The notes under the pieces are model-generated. The model saw nothing but the letters and a program-made list of their open reading frames with translations, was not told the DNA's origin and made no database searches. Made by a program: the position numbers and the translations under genes. A stretch of 13,511 nt of DNA from Pseudomonas sp. (lineage in GTDB: Bacteria > Pseudomonadota > Gammaproteobacteria > Pseudomonadales > Pseudomonadaceae): contig JARDZH010000008.1 in assembly GCA_029240955.1 (NCBI GenBank), positions 1 through 13,511 on the forward strand, in the 5' to 3' direction. Numbering within the stretch: position 1 is the first letter of the stretch; each line of letters starts with the position of its first letter. This document shows, in pieces, positions 7,334-13,511 of the stretch.

Positions 7334-7648
7334 ATGCCTAGCCAAACCGCACAGAATGCCCAGGAAATCTTGAAGGCAGACTTTCAGACGCTGGTTACCG
7401 ACACCGAGAAGCTGCTTGAGCACACCGCTTCGCTGGCGGGCGAGCAGGCAGACGAGCTTCGCGCCCAGATCCGCGAGAGCCTGTTGCAGGCACGGGAAAC
7501 CCTGAAGTCGACTGAAGAGTCGGTGCGCGTGCGTAGCGAGGCTGCAATCGTTGCGACTGAACAATACGTTCAGGCCAAGCCATGGCAGTCGGTCGGCATC
7601 GCCGCCGGTGCCGGTTTTCTGCTGGGCCTGCTGGTAACAAGGCGCTAA
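7334..7648 (+). CDS. DUF883 protein, ElaB/YqjD/YgaM family
   Basis: This is a 104-residue tail-anchored inner-membrane protein. Residues 1-80 are highly charged and alpha-helical, probably a coiled coil. The C-terminus has the family hallmark KPWQSVGIAAGAGFLLG, with glycines 88, 92, 94 and 98 packing the single membrane helix, followed by a short basic end TRR. E. coli YqjD and ElaB bind ribosomes at the membrane in stationary phase; the same is inferred here. The ATG at 7334 has GGAG with 6-nt spacing. It is the first of three tightly spaced genes (3-nt gap to the next). A stress or stationary-phase sigma factor is likely to drive it. Confidence 0.9.
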   Translation: MPSQTAQNAQEILKADFQTLVTDTEKLLEHTASLAGEQADELRAQIRESLLQARETLKSTEESVRVRSEAAIVATEQYVQAKPWQSVGIAAGAGFLLGLLVTRR

Positions 7649-7651
7649 GTC

Positions 7652-8044
7652 ATGACACTCGGAACAGATCCAGTGCCGCCAGTGGCGGAGCAAGGTTCAT
7701 CGCCGCGGCGCCTCGGCGCTGCATTCCTCGGTTTGCTGCACAGCCACGTCGAGCTGCTGGGCATCGAGCTGCAAGAGCAGAAGGCCCGTACCGTCACCCT
7801 GCTGCTGTTCGCCGGGCTGGCGCTGGTGTTCGCCCTGCTGTTGCTGACCGGCCTGTCTGCACTGCTGCTGATTCTGCTGTGGGACTCTTATCGCGTGACC
7901 GGCATCGTCGGTCTGTGCGTGTTCTACTTCCTGGCGGCGGTGTTCTGCGGGCTGCGCTTGAAAGCGGCGATCTTCGACGAATCGTCACCCTTCAGCGCGA
8001 CACTCGAAGAGCTGGCCAACGATCGGGAGCGACTGCTGCCATGA
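7652..8044 (+). CDS. yqjE: Phage-holin-family / YqjE-like inner-membrane protein
   Basis: This is a 130-residue protein with a polar N-terminus, an amphipathic helix (about 20-46, HVELLGIELQEQKAR) and two membrane helices at about 47-72 and 80-100, ending in a charged tail. This fits the Actinobacteria holin-X/YqjE family. The name comes from domain similarity to holins, but in this context it is a chromosomal membrane protein of unknown role and not a lysis gene. It starts 3 nt after the DUF883 gene, with AAGG 9 nt upstream, and its TGA overlaps the next ATG (ATGA), so the two are translationally coupled. Confidence 0.85.
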   Translation: MTLGTDPVPPVAEQGSSPRRLGAAFLGLLHSHVELLGIELQEQKARTVTLLLFAGLALVFALLLLTGLSALLLILLWDSYRVTGIVGLCVFYFLAAVFCGLRLKAAIFDESSPFSATLEELANDRERLLP

Positions 8045-8391
8045 GCGAACCCAAATCCCATCAAGGCAATACCCGACGCGAGCTGCGCAAGGCGCTGATC
8101 CGCCTGCGCATGGAAATGCACCGTCAGGAGATCCGGCACGAGTCGACGCATCTGTTGCAGCCCCTGCAGCGTTTCCGCGGCATGCGCAGCGACTGGAAAG
8201 GCGCGCTCGGCATCCGTCACGCGCCCTTGTGGGGCGTGGGCGTCGCCGCGATTCTGGGCATGTTCAGCGGTCGCGCGGCCAAGACCCGTCATACCCACAA
8301 AGCGAGCACCGTGGGCAGCCTGGTCAAGCTGGGCATCACACTGCTGCCGCTGCTCAAGGTTGCCGTTCAGAACCGCACGCGCAGGCTCTGA
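8041..8391 (+). CDS. Small basic YqjK-like protein
   Basis: This is a 116-residue basic protein of unknown function. The N-terminal half is rich in Arg/Lys/Glu (RRELRKALIRLRMEMHRQ) and probably helical. The C-terminal part has two weakly hydrophobic stretches, around 60-75 (LWGVGVAAILGMF) and 96-110 (LVKLGITLLPLLK). The position as third gene after elaB/yqjD-like and yqjE-like genes matches the yqjDEK order in enterobacteria, which is the main reason for the YqjK comparison. The ATG overlaps the previous stop. The frame is open upstream to 7582, but that extension lies inside yqjE and is not coding. A strong terminator follows. Confidence 0.75.
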   Translation: MSEPKSHQGNTRRELRKALIRLRMEMHRQEIRHESTHLLQPLQRFRGMRSDWKGALGIRHAPLWGVGVAAILGMFSGRAAKTRHTHKASTVGSLVKLGITLLPLLKVAVQNRTRRL

Positions 8392-8407
8392 ACCCTGCCG
8401 GCACCTG

Positions 8408-8442
8408 ATGCCCGCTTCGGTTGACCGAAGCGGGCATTTTTG
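8408..8442 (+). terminator. Strong intrinsic terminator after the yqjDEK-like operon
   Basis: A perfect 13-bp stem (AT-GCCCGCTTCGG / CCGAAGCGGGC-AT) with a TTGA tetraloop runs into ATTTTTG. It begins 17 nt after the last stop codon and separates this operon from dgt. The stem is also symmetrical enough to work on the minus strand, but nothing there needs it. Confidence 0.93.
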
Positions 8443-8553
8443 TGGCTGCATGACAGCCCTCGCCTGCTGCCTGTCAGCGTATTGCCAGAGGCCTTGCGCG
8501 CGACGGGCCGAACCGCGAAGCTAACCCCCACACGACTCGATGGAGTGACCGCC

Positions 8554-9885
8554 TTGGATTGGCAAACCCTGCTCAACCGCGAGCGCCTGGGCAAGACCCT
8601 GCACAGCCCTGAAGAACTGGGCCGCAGCCCGTTCCACAAAGACCACGACCGGATCATTTTCTCAGGGGCGTTCCGACGCCTCGGGCGCAAGACTCAGGTC
8701 CATCCGGTCTCCAGCAATGACCACATCCACACGCGCCTGACCCACTCGCTGGAAGTCAGCTGCGTCGGCCGTTCGCTGGGCATGCGCGTCGGCGAAACCC
8801 TGCGCAGCGCCCTCCCCGACTGGTGCGACCCCAGCGATCTGGGCATGGTCGTGCAGTCGGCGTGCCTCGCCCATGACATCGGCAATCCGCCGTTCGGGCA
8901 TTCCGGTGAGGACGCCATTCGCAACTGGTTCGCCCAGGCCGCCGGGCGTGGCTGGCTCGATGCAATGAGCGAGACTGAGCGCAACGACTTCCTCAATTTC
9001 GAAGGCAATGCCCAAGGCTTCAGGGTCCTGACCCAGCTCGAATACCACCATTTCGACGGCGGCACGCGCCTGACCTACGCCACGCTCGGCACCTATCTCA
9101 AGTACCCCTGGACTGCACGTCATGCCGACTCGCTGGGGTACAAGAAACACAAGTTCGGGTGTTATCAGAGCGAGCTGCCGATTCTCGAACAGATCGCCTC
9201 CAAGCTGGGCATGCCGCAGCTGGAAGACGAACGCTGGGCGCGGCATCCTCTGGTCTACCTCATGGAAGCGGCTGACGACATCTGCTACGCGTTGATCGAT
9301 CTGGAAGACGGTCTGGAGATGGAGCTGCTCGAATACGCCGAGGTCGAGTCGCTGCTGCTGAGTCTGGTGGGCGACGATCTGCCTGAAACCTATCGTCAAC
9401 TGGGACCGGGCGACTCACGCCGACGCAAGCTGGCGATTCTGCGTGGCAAGGCCATCGAACACCTGACCAACGCGGCGGCACGGGCCTTCGTCGAACAGCA
9501 GGACGCGCTGCTGGCCGGCACGCTGCAGGGCGATCTGGTCGAGCACATGCACGGCCCCGCCAAACGCTGCGTACTGAGCGCCAAGGACATGGCCCGCAAG
9601 AAAATCTTTCAGGACAAGCGCAAGACCCTGCACGAGATCGGCGCCTATACCACGCTCGAAGTGCTGCTCAATGCGTTCTGCGGCGCGGCGGTGGAGCAGT
9701 TCGGTGGCCGCACGCCCTCGTTCAAGCACCGGCGCATTCTCGACCTGCTCGGCAACAGCGCGCCAAGCCCCGAAGCGCCGCTGCACGCTTCCTTCCTGCG
9801 CATGATCGACTTCATCGCCGGCATGACCGATAGCTATGCCAGCGAGATGGCACGCGAGATGACCGGGGGTGCAGGACACGTGTAA
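8554..9885 (+). CDS. dgt: Deoxyguanosinetriphosphate triphosphohydrolase (dGTPase), HD domain
   Basis: This enzyme hydrolyses dGTP (and often other dNTPs) to the nucleoside and triphosphate, affecting dNTP balance and mutation rate. From the chosen start the protein has 443 residues, the usual length of the Pseudomonas type. The HD-domain metal ligands are visible: His64 (RLTHSLEV), His107-Asp108 ([18 protein letters not shown]) and Asp241/242 ([10 protein letters not shown]). The N-terminal [12 protein letters not shown] and KTQVHP are family hallmarks. The start is a TTG at 8554 with GGAG 8 nt upstream. A GTG at 8545 and the far-upstream in-frame TTG at 8440 are less likely; the latter lies in the terminator. 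Its own promoter should lie in 8443-8553, but I see no clear boxes. Confidence 0.95.
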   Translation: MDWQTLLNRERLGKTLHSPEELGRSPFHKDHDRIIFSGAFRRLGRKTQVHPVSSNDHIHTRLTHSLEVSCVGRSLGMRVGETLRSALPDWCDPSDLGMVVQSACLAHDIGNPPFGHSGEDAIRNWFAQAAGRGWLDAMSETERNDFLNFEGNAQGFRVLTQLEYHHFDGGTRLTYATLGTYLKYPWTARHADSLGYKKHKFGCYQSELPILEQIASKLGMPQLEDERWARHPLVYLMEAADDICYALIDLEDGLEMELLEYAEVESLLLSLVGDDLPETYRQLGPGDSRRRKLAILRGKAIEHLTNAAARAFVEQQDALLAGTLQGDLVEHMHGPAKRCVLSAKDMARKKIFQDKRKTLHEIGAYTTLEVLLNAFCGAAVEQFGGRTPSFKHRRILDLLGNSAPSPEAPLHASFLRMIDFIAGMTDSYASEMAREMTGGAGHV

Positions 9886-9932
9886 GCCGGCTTGCAATGA
9901 GTTTGGCTTTACAGATCCCGGCCCCAGGCCTG

Positions 9933-9964
9933 CCCGTGGCGACTGACAAAAAGGTCGTCACGGG
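9933..9964 (+). other. Long stem-loop between dgt and the receiver gene
   Basis: CCCGTGGCGAC pairs with GTCGTCACGGG (11 bp with one G-U), enclosing TGACAAAAAG. It begins 47 nt after the dgt stop. It lacks a following U-run on either strand, so a Rho-independent terminator is doubtful. It could protect the dgt mRNA end or be part of an unannotated RNA. Confidence 0.5.
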
Positions 9965-10165
9965 TGCATGGCTGCGCAATGACACACTGAAACTTCAGAC
10001 CTTCCCTACACGCTTGTCAGAAACGTCCTATCGCTCGGACGGGCTTGCTCACCAATAATCCCGCCACCCAATTACCGCATCGGCGCTTCAGCCGATCCCC
10101 GTCCGGCCGTACCGGCACGAGAATCGCCGATCCTCCGATCCGCACCGATGCTTCCGGAAAGCCCC

Positions 10166-10564
10166 ATGTTCAAACACAACCTGCGGATCCTGTTGGTGGA
10201 GGATCATCCGTTTCAGCTGATCGCTACCCAAATACTGCTCAACAACCAGGGCTATTTCCTGCTCACGCCTGCGCTGACCGCAGTCGAAGCCGTCGCGGCC
10301 ATGGAGCGCAGCCCGGAACCCTACGACCTGTTGCTCTGCGACCAGTGCCTTCCCGATGTGATGGGCTTCGACCTCATTGAGCAGGCCTTCGAACGCGGCC
10401 AGGTGCGTCAGGCGATCGTCCTGAGCGGCCTGCCTGCCGGCCATCTGCAAAGCCTGGAAACCGCCGCGCGGGATCGTGGCCTGCCGCTGCTGGGCTGCCT
10501 CAGCAAACCGCTGCACGGTCCAGACCTCGCCCGCCTGCTCACTGCCGGATTTGGCGAACACTAG
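10166..10564 (+). CDS. Stand-alone receiver-domain response regulator
   Basis: This is a 132-residue protein made of a CheY-like receiver domain with no output domain. The acidic pair is Glu12-Asp13, the phosphoacceptor Asp59 is in LLLCDQCLPD, the switch residue is Ser87 in VLSG, and the invariant Lys114 is in LSKPL. All catalytic positions are therefore present and phosphorylation is expected. The ATG at 10166 is chosen for GGAAAG just upstream; an in-frame ATG at 10148 has none. It precedes a BvgA/EvgA-type regulator and a BvgS-type sensor on the same strand, so it may serve as phosphate sink, shuttle or alternative target of that sensor's phosphotransfer domain. The 309-bp gap to the next gene suggests separate transcription. 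Confidence 0.85.
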   Translation: MFKHNLRILLVEDHPFQLIATQILLNNQGYFLLTPALTAVEAVAAMERSPEPYDLLLCDQCLPDVMGFDLIEQAFERGQVRQAIVLSGLPAGHLQSLETAARDRGLPLLGCLSKPLHGPDLARLLTAGFGEH

Positions 10565-10672
10565 CGAATGTTTACCGGGCGCCGATCGCTGCTGCCGACT
10601 TCCCGATTACAAGCGTAGGAAGTTGGCATATACACCGAAAGTTTATTCCAAAAGATACTGAAGCTGCGCATT

Positions 10673-10689
10673 CGCCATCGACGATGGCG
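10673..10689 (+). repeat. Perfect inverted repeat CGCCATC-GAC-GATGGCG
   Basis: The 7-bp arms with a 3-nt centre form a compact hairpin or a dimer binding site. It lies 109 nt after the receiver gene stop and about 185 nt before the next gene. No T-run follows, so a terminator is unlikely though not excluded. Confidence 0.5.
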
Positions 10690-10769
10690 CACGCTTGATA
10701 GCACCGTAATCGTGTTAAACATTCTGTACCACCCGTGGGCTTTTACGTACTCCGATACTCTAATTACTG

Positions 10770-10783
10770 TAGGAACTTTCCTA
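10770..10783 (+). promoter_or_regulatory. Putative BvgA-type binding site (inverted heptads)
   Basis: TAGGAAC is followed directly by TTTCCTA, an inverted pair with 6 of 7 positions symmetrical. TTTCCTA agrees with the BvgA heptad consensus W-TTC-Y-TA known from Bordetella. The site lies about 90 bp before the BvgA/EvgA-like start, as expected for autoregulation. No binding has been shown for this protein. Confidence 0.5.
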
Positions 10784-10873
10784 TATACGCATGTCGACCC
10801 GCTGCCTTCATGTGCGCGCCGGAACAACTGAGCTAAGGTGCGCGTTTTCTTCGCTGCTTGTATGGATTGAACT

Positions 10874-11500
10874 ATGAACTCAGTTTTTATCATCGACGAC
10901 CATCCTGTTATTCGTCTGGCCGTGCGTATGCTGCTGGAAAACGAAAACTATGAAGTGGTCGGCGAGACCGACAATGGCGTCGACGCGATGCAGATGGTGC
11001 GTGAATGCATGCCGGACCTCATTATCCTCGACATCAGCATTCCCAAGCTCGACGGCCTGGAAGTCCTGGCCCGCTTCAATGCCATGGGGCTGCCCTCGAA
11101 GATTCTCGTGCTCACCTCGCAGACGCCGCATCTGTTCGCCATTCGCTGCATGCAGTCCGGTGCTGCCGGTTATGTCTGCAAACAGGAAGACCTCAGCGAA
11201 TTGCTCAGCTCGGTCAAAGCCGTATTGTCCGGCTACAATTACTTCCCCAGTCAGGCATTGACGCCGGCCATCGGCGAAGATGGCAAACCCAGCGAAATAG
11301 AGTTGTTCAAGTTGGTGAATGATCGCGAACTGATGGTGTTGCAATTATTCGCTCAGGGTCGATCCAACAAGGAAATCGCCAAAGGCATGTTTCTCAGTAA
11401 CAAGACGGTCAGCACCTACAAGACCCGACTGATGCAGAAACTCAAGACCAAGACCTTGGTAGAACTTATCGAGATGGCGAAACGCAACGCGCTAGTGTGA
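10874..11500 (+). CDS. NarL/LuxR-family response regulator, BvgA/EvgA-like
   Basis: This is a DNA-binding response regulator of 208 residues. The receiver domain covers about 1-120: Asp8-Asp9 acidic pair, phosphoacceptor Asp53 in ILDISIP, switch Thr81, and Lys103 in VCKQED. A linker (about 121-145) leads to a LuxR-type helix-turn-helix at about 148-205, with NDRELMVLQLFAQGRSNKEIA followed by LSNKTVSTYKTRLMQKL. Length and layout match BvgA and EvgA, and the adjacent gene encodes the matching BvgS/EvgS-type sensor only 9 nt downstream, so the pair is surely co-transcribed. The ATG at 10874 has a weak GGA upstream within AUGGAU, a sequence that also fits an RsmA/CsrA target. Target genes are unknown. 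Confidence 0.9.
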   Translation: MNSVFIIDDHPVIRLAVRMLLENENYEVVGETDNGVDAMQMVRECMPDLIILDISIPKLDGLEVLARFNAMGLPSKILVLTSQTPHLFAIRCMQSGAAGYVCKQEDLSELLSSVKAVLSGYNYFPSQALTPAIGEDGKPSEIELFKLVNDRELMVLQLFAQGRSNKEIAKGMFLSNKTVSTYKTRLMQKLKTKTLVELIEMAKRNALV

Positions 11501-11509
11501 GAAAAGCGG

Positions 11510-13511
11510 ATGTCCAGGCGCTATAAACTGTTACTTGCACTGATCACAAGTCTGCATCTGCTACCCGGTGGGTCGCCCGCGCAGGCAGCGGATTACTTCA
11601 CGCTGCTCGGGCGCTCCAGCCCGGCGCACATGGACGTGAAGCTCGACAGCCGCCAGTGGCAATGGGTACGAGGCAAACGCGAGCTGATCCTGGGCACCTC
11701 GGCGCCGGACTATCCGCCCTTCGACATCAGCATTTCCGGCAACGACTACGAGGGCATCACCGCCGACTACGCCAGCATCATTTCCCGCGCGCTCGATCTG
11801 CCCGTGCGAGTCCAGCGCTTCGAGAACCGCGAGGCGGCCATGAACGCCCTCAAACAGGGGCAGATCGACCTGCTCGGCAGCGCCAACGGTTTCGAAGCGG
11901 TCGACAGCGAAATCCGCTTGTCCCAGCCTTACGCGGTCGACCAGCCAGTGCTGGTGACGCGGATCGGCGAAACCCGCTCGCTGAGCGACGGGCTCAAGGG
12001 CCTGCGCCTGAGCATGGTCTATCACTACCTCCCCACCGACACGGTCAAGGCGCTCTACCCTGACGCAACGCTCACCACCTACCCATCGTTTCAGAACGCG
12101 ATCAATGCCGTCGCCTTCAATCAGGCGGACGTGTTTCTGGGCGACACCATTTCCACCCAGTACATCATCAACAAGGGCTACCTCAACAACGTCCAGATGG
12201 CCAACTTCGGCACGCACGAAGCCAACGGTTTCAGCTTTGCGGTCAGCAAGGATCAGGCACCCCTGCTGGACATCGTCAACCAGACCCTCAAGGCCATTCC
12301 CGTCGAGGAGCGGATCGACATCTCCAGACGCTGGAGCGCCGGCACCGACCTGATGGTCACCGACCAGAAACTGCAGCTCACGGCCCGTGAAGAACGCTGG
12401 ATCGCCAGACACCCGACGGTGCGGGTGGTGATCAACGAAACCTACGCGCCGCTGACCTTCGTCGACTCCAACGGTCATTTTCGTGGCGTGACCGCCGACC
12501 TGCTGGAGCTGGTCCGGCTGCGCACCGGGCTGCGCTTCGAGGTACGGCGCGCGTCCGGCATGGCCGACATGATGGAGCAGGTCAGTCAGGGCCAGGCCGA
12601 TGTGATCGGCGCGCTGATCGCCAGCGACGATCGTCAGGACCGCCTTAATTTCAGCCGCCCTTACATCGAGAATTCCTTCGTGTTGCTGACGCTCAAGGGC
12701 GAGCACAACCCCGCGTATCTGGAGCAGATGGACGGCAAGCGGCTGGCGCTGATTCAGGGCAGCCCGCTCCTGCCCTGGCTCAAGCGCGAATACCCGGGCA
12801 TCGTGCCGGTGGAGGTCGACAACCCGTTTCAGGTGCTCGACATGCTGTCACTGGGGCGCGTCGAAGGCTCAGTAACGTCACTGCTCAGCGCCAATTACTT
12901 TCTGTCCTCGGGCATCTTCGGCCAACGCTTGCAGATCACGGCCACGGTGGGCGAAGAACCGGCGCTCATTTCCATGGCCACTTCCCGTAATGCGCTGGAA
13001 CTGAGTTCGATACTGGACAAGGCGCTGGCCAGCATCGCGCCGCAGGAGCTGGCGGCCATCAACAACCGATGGCGGTCCTACACCCACACGGGCGTGAACT
13101 GGCGGGACTATCAGCGGCTGATCTATCAGATCCTGTCGGGCGCGGGTCTGCTGCTGCTCGGCCTGCTGGCCTGGAACGCTTATATGCGGCGCCAGATCAA
13201 ACAGCGCGAAGCTGCCGAACGGGCGCTGAGCGATCAGTTCGAGTTCATGCGCGCACTGGTCGACGGCACCCCCCACCCGATCTACGTGCGCGACCGGGCC
13301 GGGCTTTTGCGGATGTGCAACGACAGTTACCTCAAGGCATTTGCTGCGCGGCGCGAGGATGTCATCGACAAGACCGTGATCGACGGCGTGCTCAGCAACG
13401 CTTTCGAAGCGCGCGAGTACGCGGCCGATTATCAGCAGGTCATGGACAGCGATACCGCGATGGTGCTGGATCGCACCCTGCACATTGGCGACCGGGCGCT
13501 GACGATCTACC
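11510..13511 (+). CDS. BvgS/EvgS-type sensor histidine kinase, N-terminal 667 residues (cut by window edge)
   Basis: This is an inner-membrane sensor kinase with a periplasmic sensing part. A signal peptide covers residues 1-26 (hydrophobic core LLLALITSLHLL, likely cut AQA|AD). The first Venus-flytrap (SBP_bac_3) domain is at about 48-275 and the second at about 295-530. A membrane helix follows at about 541-561 (LSGAGLLLLGLLAWNAYM). A short charged linker then leads to a PAS domain from about 575 (FMRALVDGTPHPIYVRDRAG) to the window end. This order and these positions closely match Bordetella BvgS. The histidine-kinase, receiver and phosphotransfer domains must lie beyond 13511; I infer them from the family. 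The frame is open throughout. Family members respond to small ligands such as nicotinate or sulfate, or to pH; the ligand here is unknown. Confidence 0.92.
   Translation, partial: MSRRYKLLLALITSLHLLPGGSPAQAADYFTLLGRSSPAHMDVKLDSRQWQWVRGKRELILGTSAPDYPPFDISISGNDYEGITADYASIISRALDLPVRVQRFENREAAMNALKQGQIDLLGSANGFEAVDSEIRLSQPYAVDQPVLVTRIGETRSLSDGLKGLRLSMVYHYLPTDTVKALYPDATLTTYPSFQNAINAVAFNQADVFLGDTISTQYIINKGYLNNVQMANFGTHEANGFSFAVSKDQAPLLDIVNQTLKAIPVEERIDISRRWSAGTDLMVTDQKLQLTAREERWIARHPTVRVVINETYAPLTFVDSNGHFRGVTADLLELVRLRTGLRFEVRRASGMADMMEQVSQGQADVIGALIASDDRQDRLNFSRPYIENSFVLLTLKGEHNPAYLEQMDGKRLALIQGSPLLPWLKREYPGIVPVEVDNPFQVLDMLSLGRVEGSVTSLLSANYFLSSGIFGQRLQITATVGEEPALISMATSRNALELSSILDKALASIAPQELAAINNRWRSYTHTGVNWRDYQRLIYQILSGAGLLLLGLLAWNAYMRRQIKQREAAERALSDQFEFMRALVDGTPHPIYVRDRAGLLRMCNDSYLKAFAARREDVIDKTVIDGVLSNAFEAREYAADYQQVMDSDTAMVLDRTLHIGDRALTIY

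Larger units (their letters stand above)
10565..10873 (+). other. Intergenic regulatory region before the BvgA/EvgA-like gene
   Basis: This 309-bp stretch has no credible gene and is visibly more AT-rich than its surroundings. It contains a 7-bp dyad CGCCATC-GAC-GATGGCG (10673-10689), abutting inverted heptads TAGGAAC/TTTCCTA (10770-10783), and a related degenerate copy near 10616. I find no good sigma-70 promoter. Confidence 0.6.

Noticed and set aside
7652..8044. Holin-like protein as evidence of a prophage
   Set aside because: The holin name is only a domain label. The neighbours are ElaB/YqjD- and YqjK-like chromosomal genes, and there is no lysin, integrase or structural phage gene nearby.
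10038..10055. GGGCTTGCTC as part of a Pseudomonas REP element
   Set aside because: Only a short core is similar. No full palindrome or second copy is visible in the window, so chance is enough.
11561..12706. A 381-codon open frame on the minus strand
   Set aside because: It is antisense to the two solute-binding domains of the sensor, which read cleanly as a family protein. High-GC codon bias explains the open antisense frame.
1..13511. tRNA or rRNA genes, CRISPR arrays, insertion sequences or attachment sites
   Set aside because: Reading both strands I saw no tRNA-like cloverleaf ends, no regularly spaced repeats, no transposase and no terminal inverted repeats.

Overview
The window looks like chromosomal DNA of a fluorescent Pseudomonas, most likely from the P. 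syringae group. This is inferred from the high G+C content, the codon use, and proteins that read like Pseudomonas PcaHGKB, the 443-residue dGTPase type and a BvgS/EvgS-type sensor. I have not confirmed the species by any search.

Positions 1-4901, all on the minus strand, hold a protocatechuate (beta-ketoadipate) catabolic unit. In transcription order it is pcaQ (LysR activator), pcaH and pcaG (protocatechuate 3,4-dioxygenase beta and alpha), pcaK (aromatic-acid/H+ symporter) and pcaB (carboxymuconate cycloisomerase, cut by the left edge). PcaK imports 4-hydroxybenzoate or protocatechuate, PcaHG opens the ring, and PcaB lactonises the product. A perfect dyad ATAACC-N4-GGTTAT overlaps the pcaQ stop codon in front of pcaH and matches the PcaQ operator known from rhizobia.

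Positions 4974-7082, also minus, hold a small glutaredoxin-like protein, a PAP2-family membrane phosphatase-like protein and an acyltransferase-3 membrane protein. They are probably household or envelope genes and are not obviously connected to each other.

Positions 7334-8391, plus strand, form a compact three-gene operon of the ElaB/YqjD - YqjE - YqjK type. It encodes small inner-membrane, stress-associated proteins and ends in a strong intrinsic terminator at 8408-8442. Next comes dgt, a dGTPase with a likely TTG start.

Positions 10166-13511, plus strand, carry a phosphorelay set: a stand-alone receiver protein, a NarL/LuxR-type response regulator (BvgA/EvgA-like), and the first 667 codons of a BvgS/EvgS-type sensor. 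The sensor has a signal peptide, two Venus-flytrap domains, a membrane segment and the start of a PAS domain; its kinase part lies beyond the right edge. The 309-bp, comparatively AT-rich gap before the regulator contains abutting inverted heptads (TAGGAAC/TTTCCTA) that resemble BvgA boxes. This suggests autoregulation and is the most interesting non-coding signal in the window, together with the PcaQ operator.
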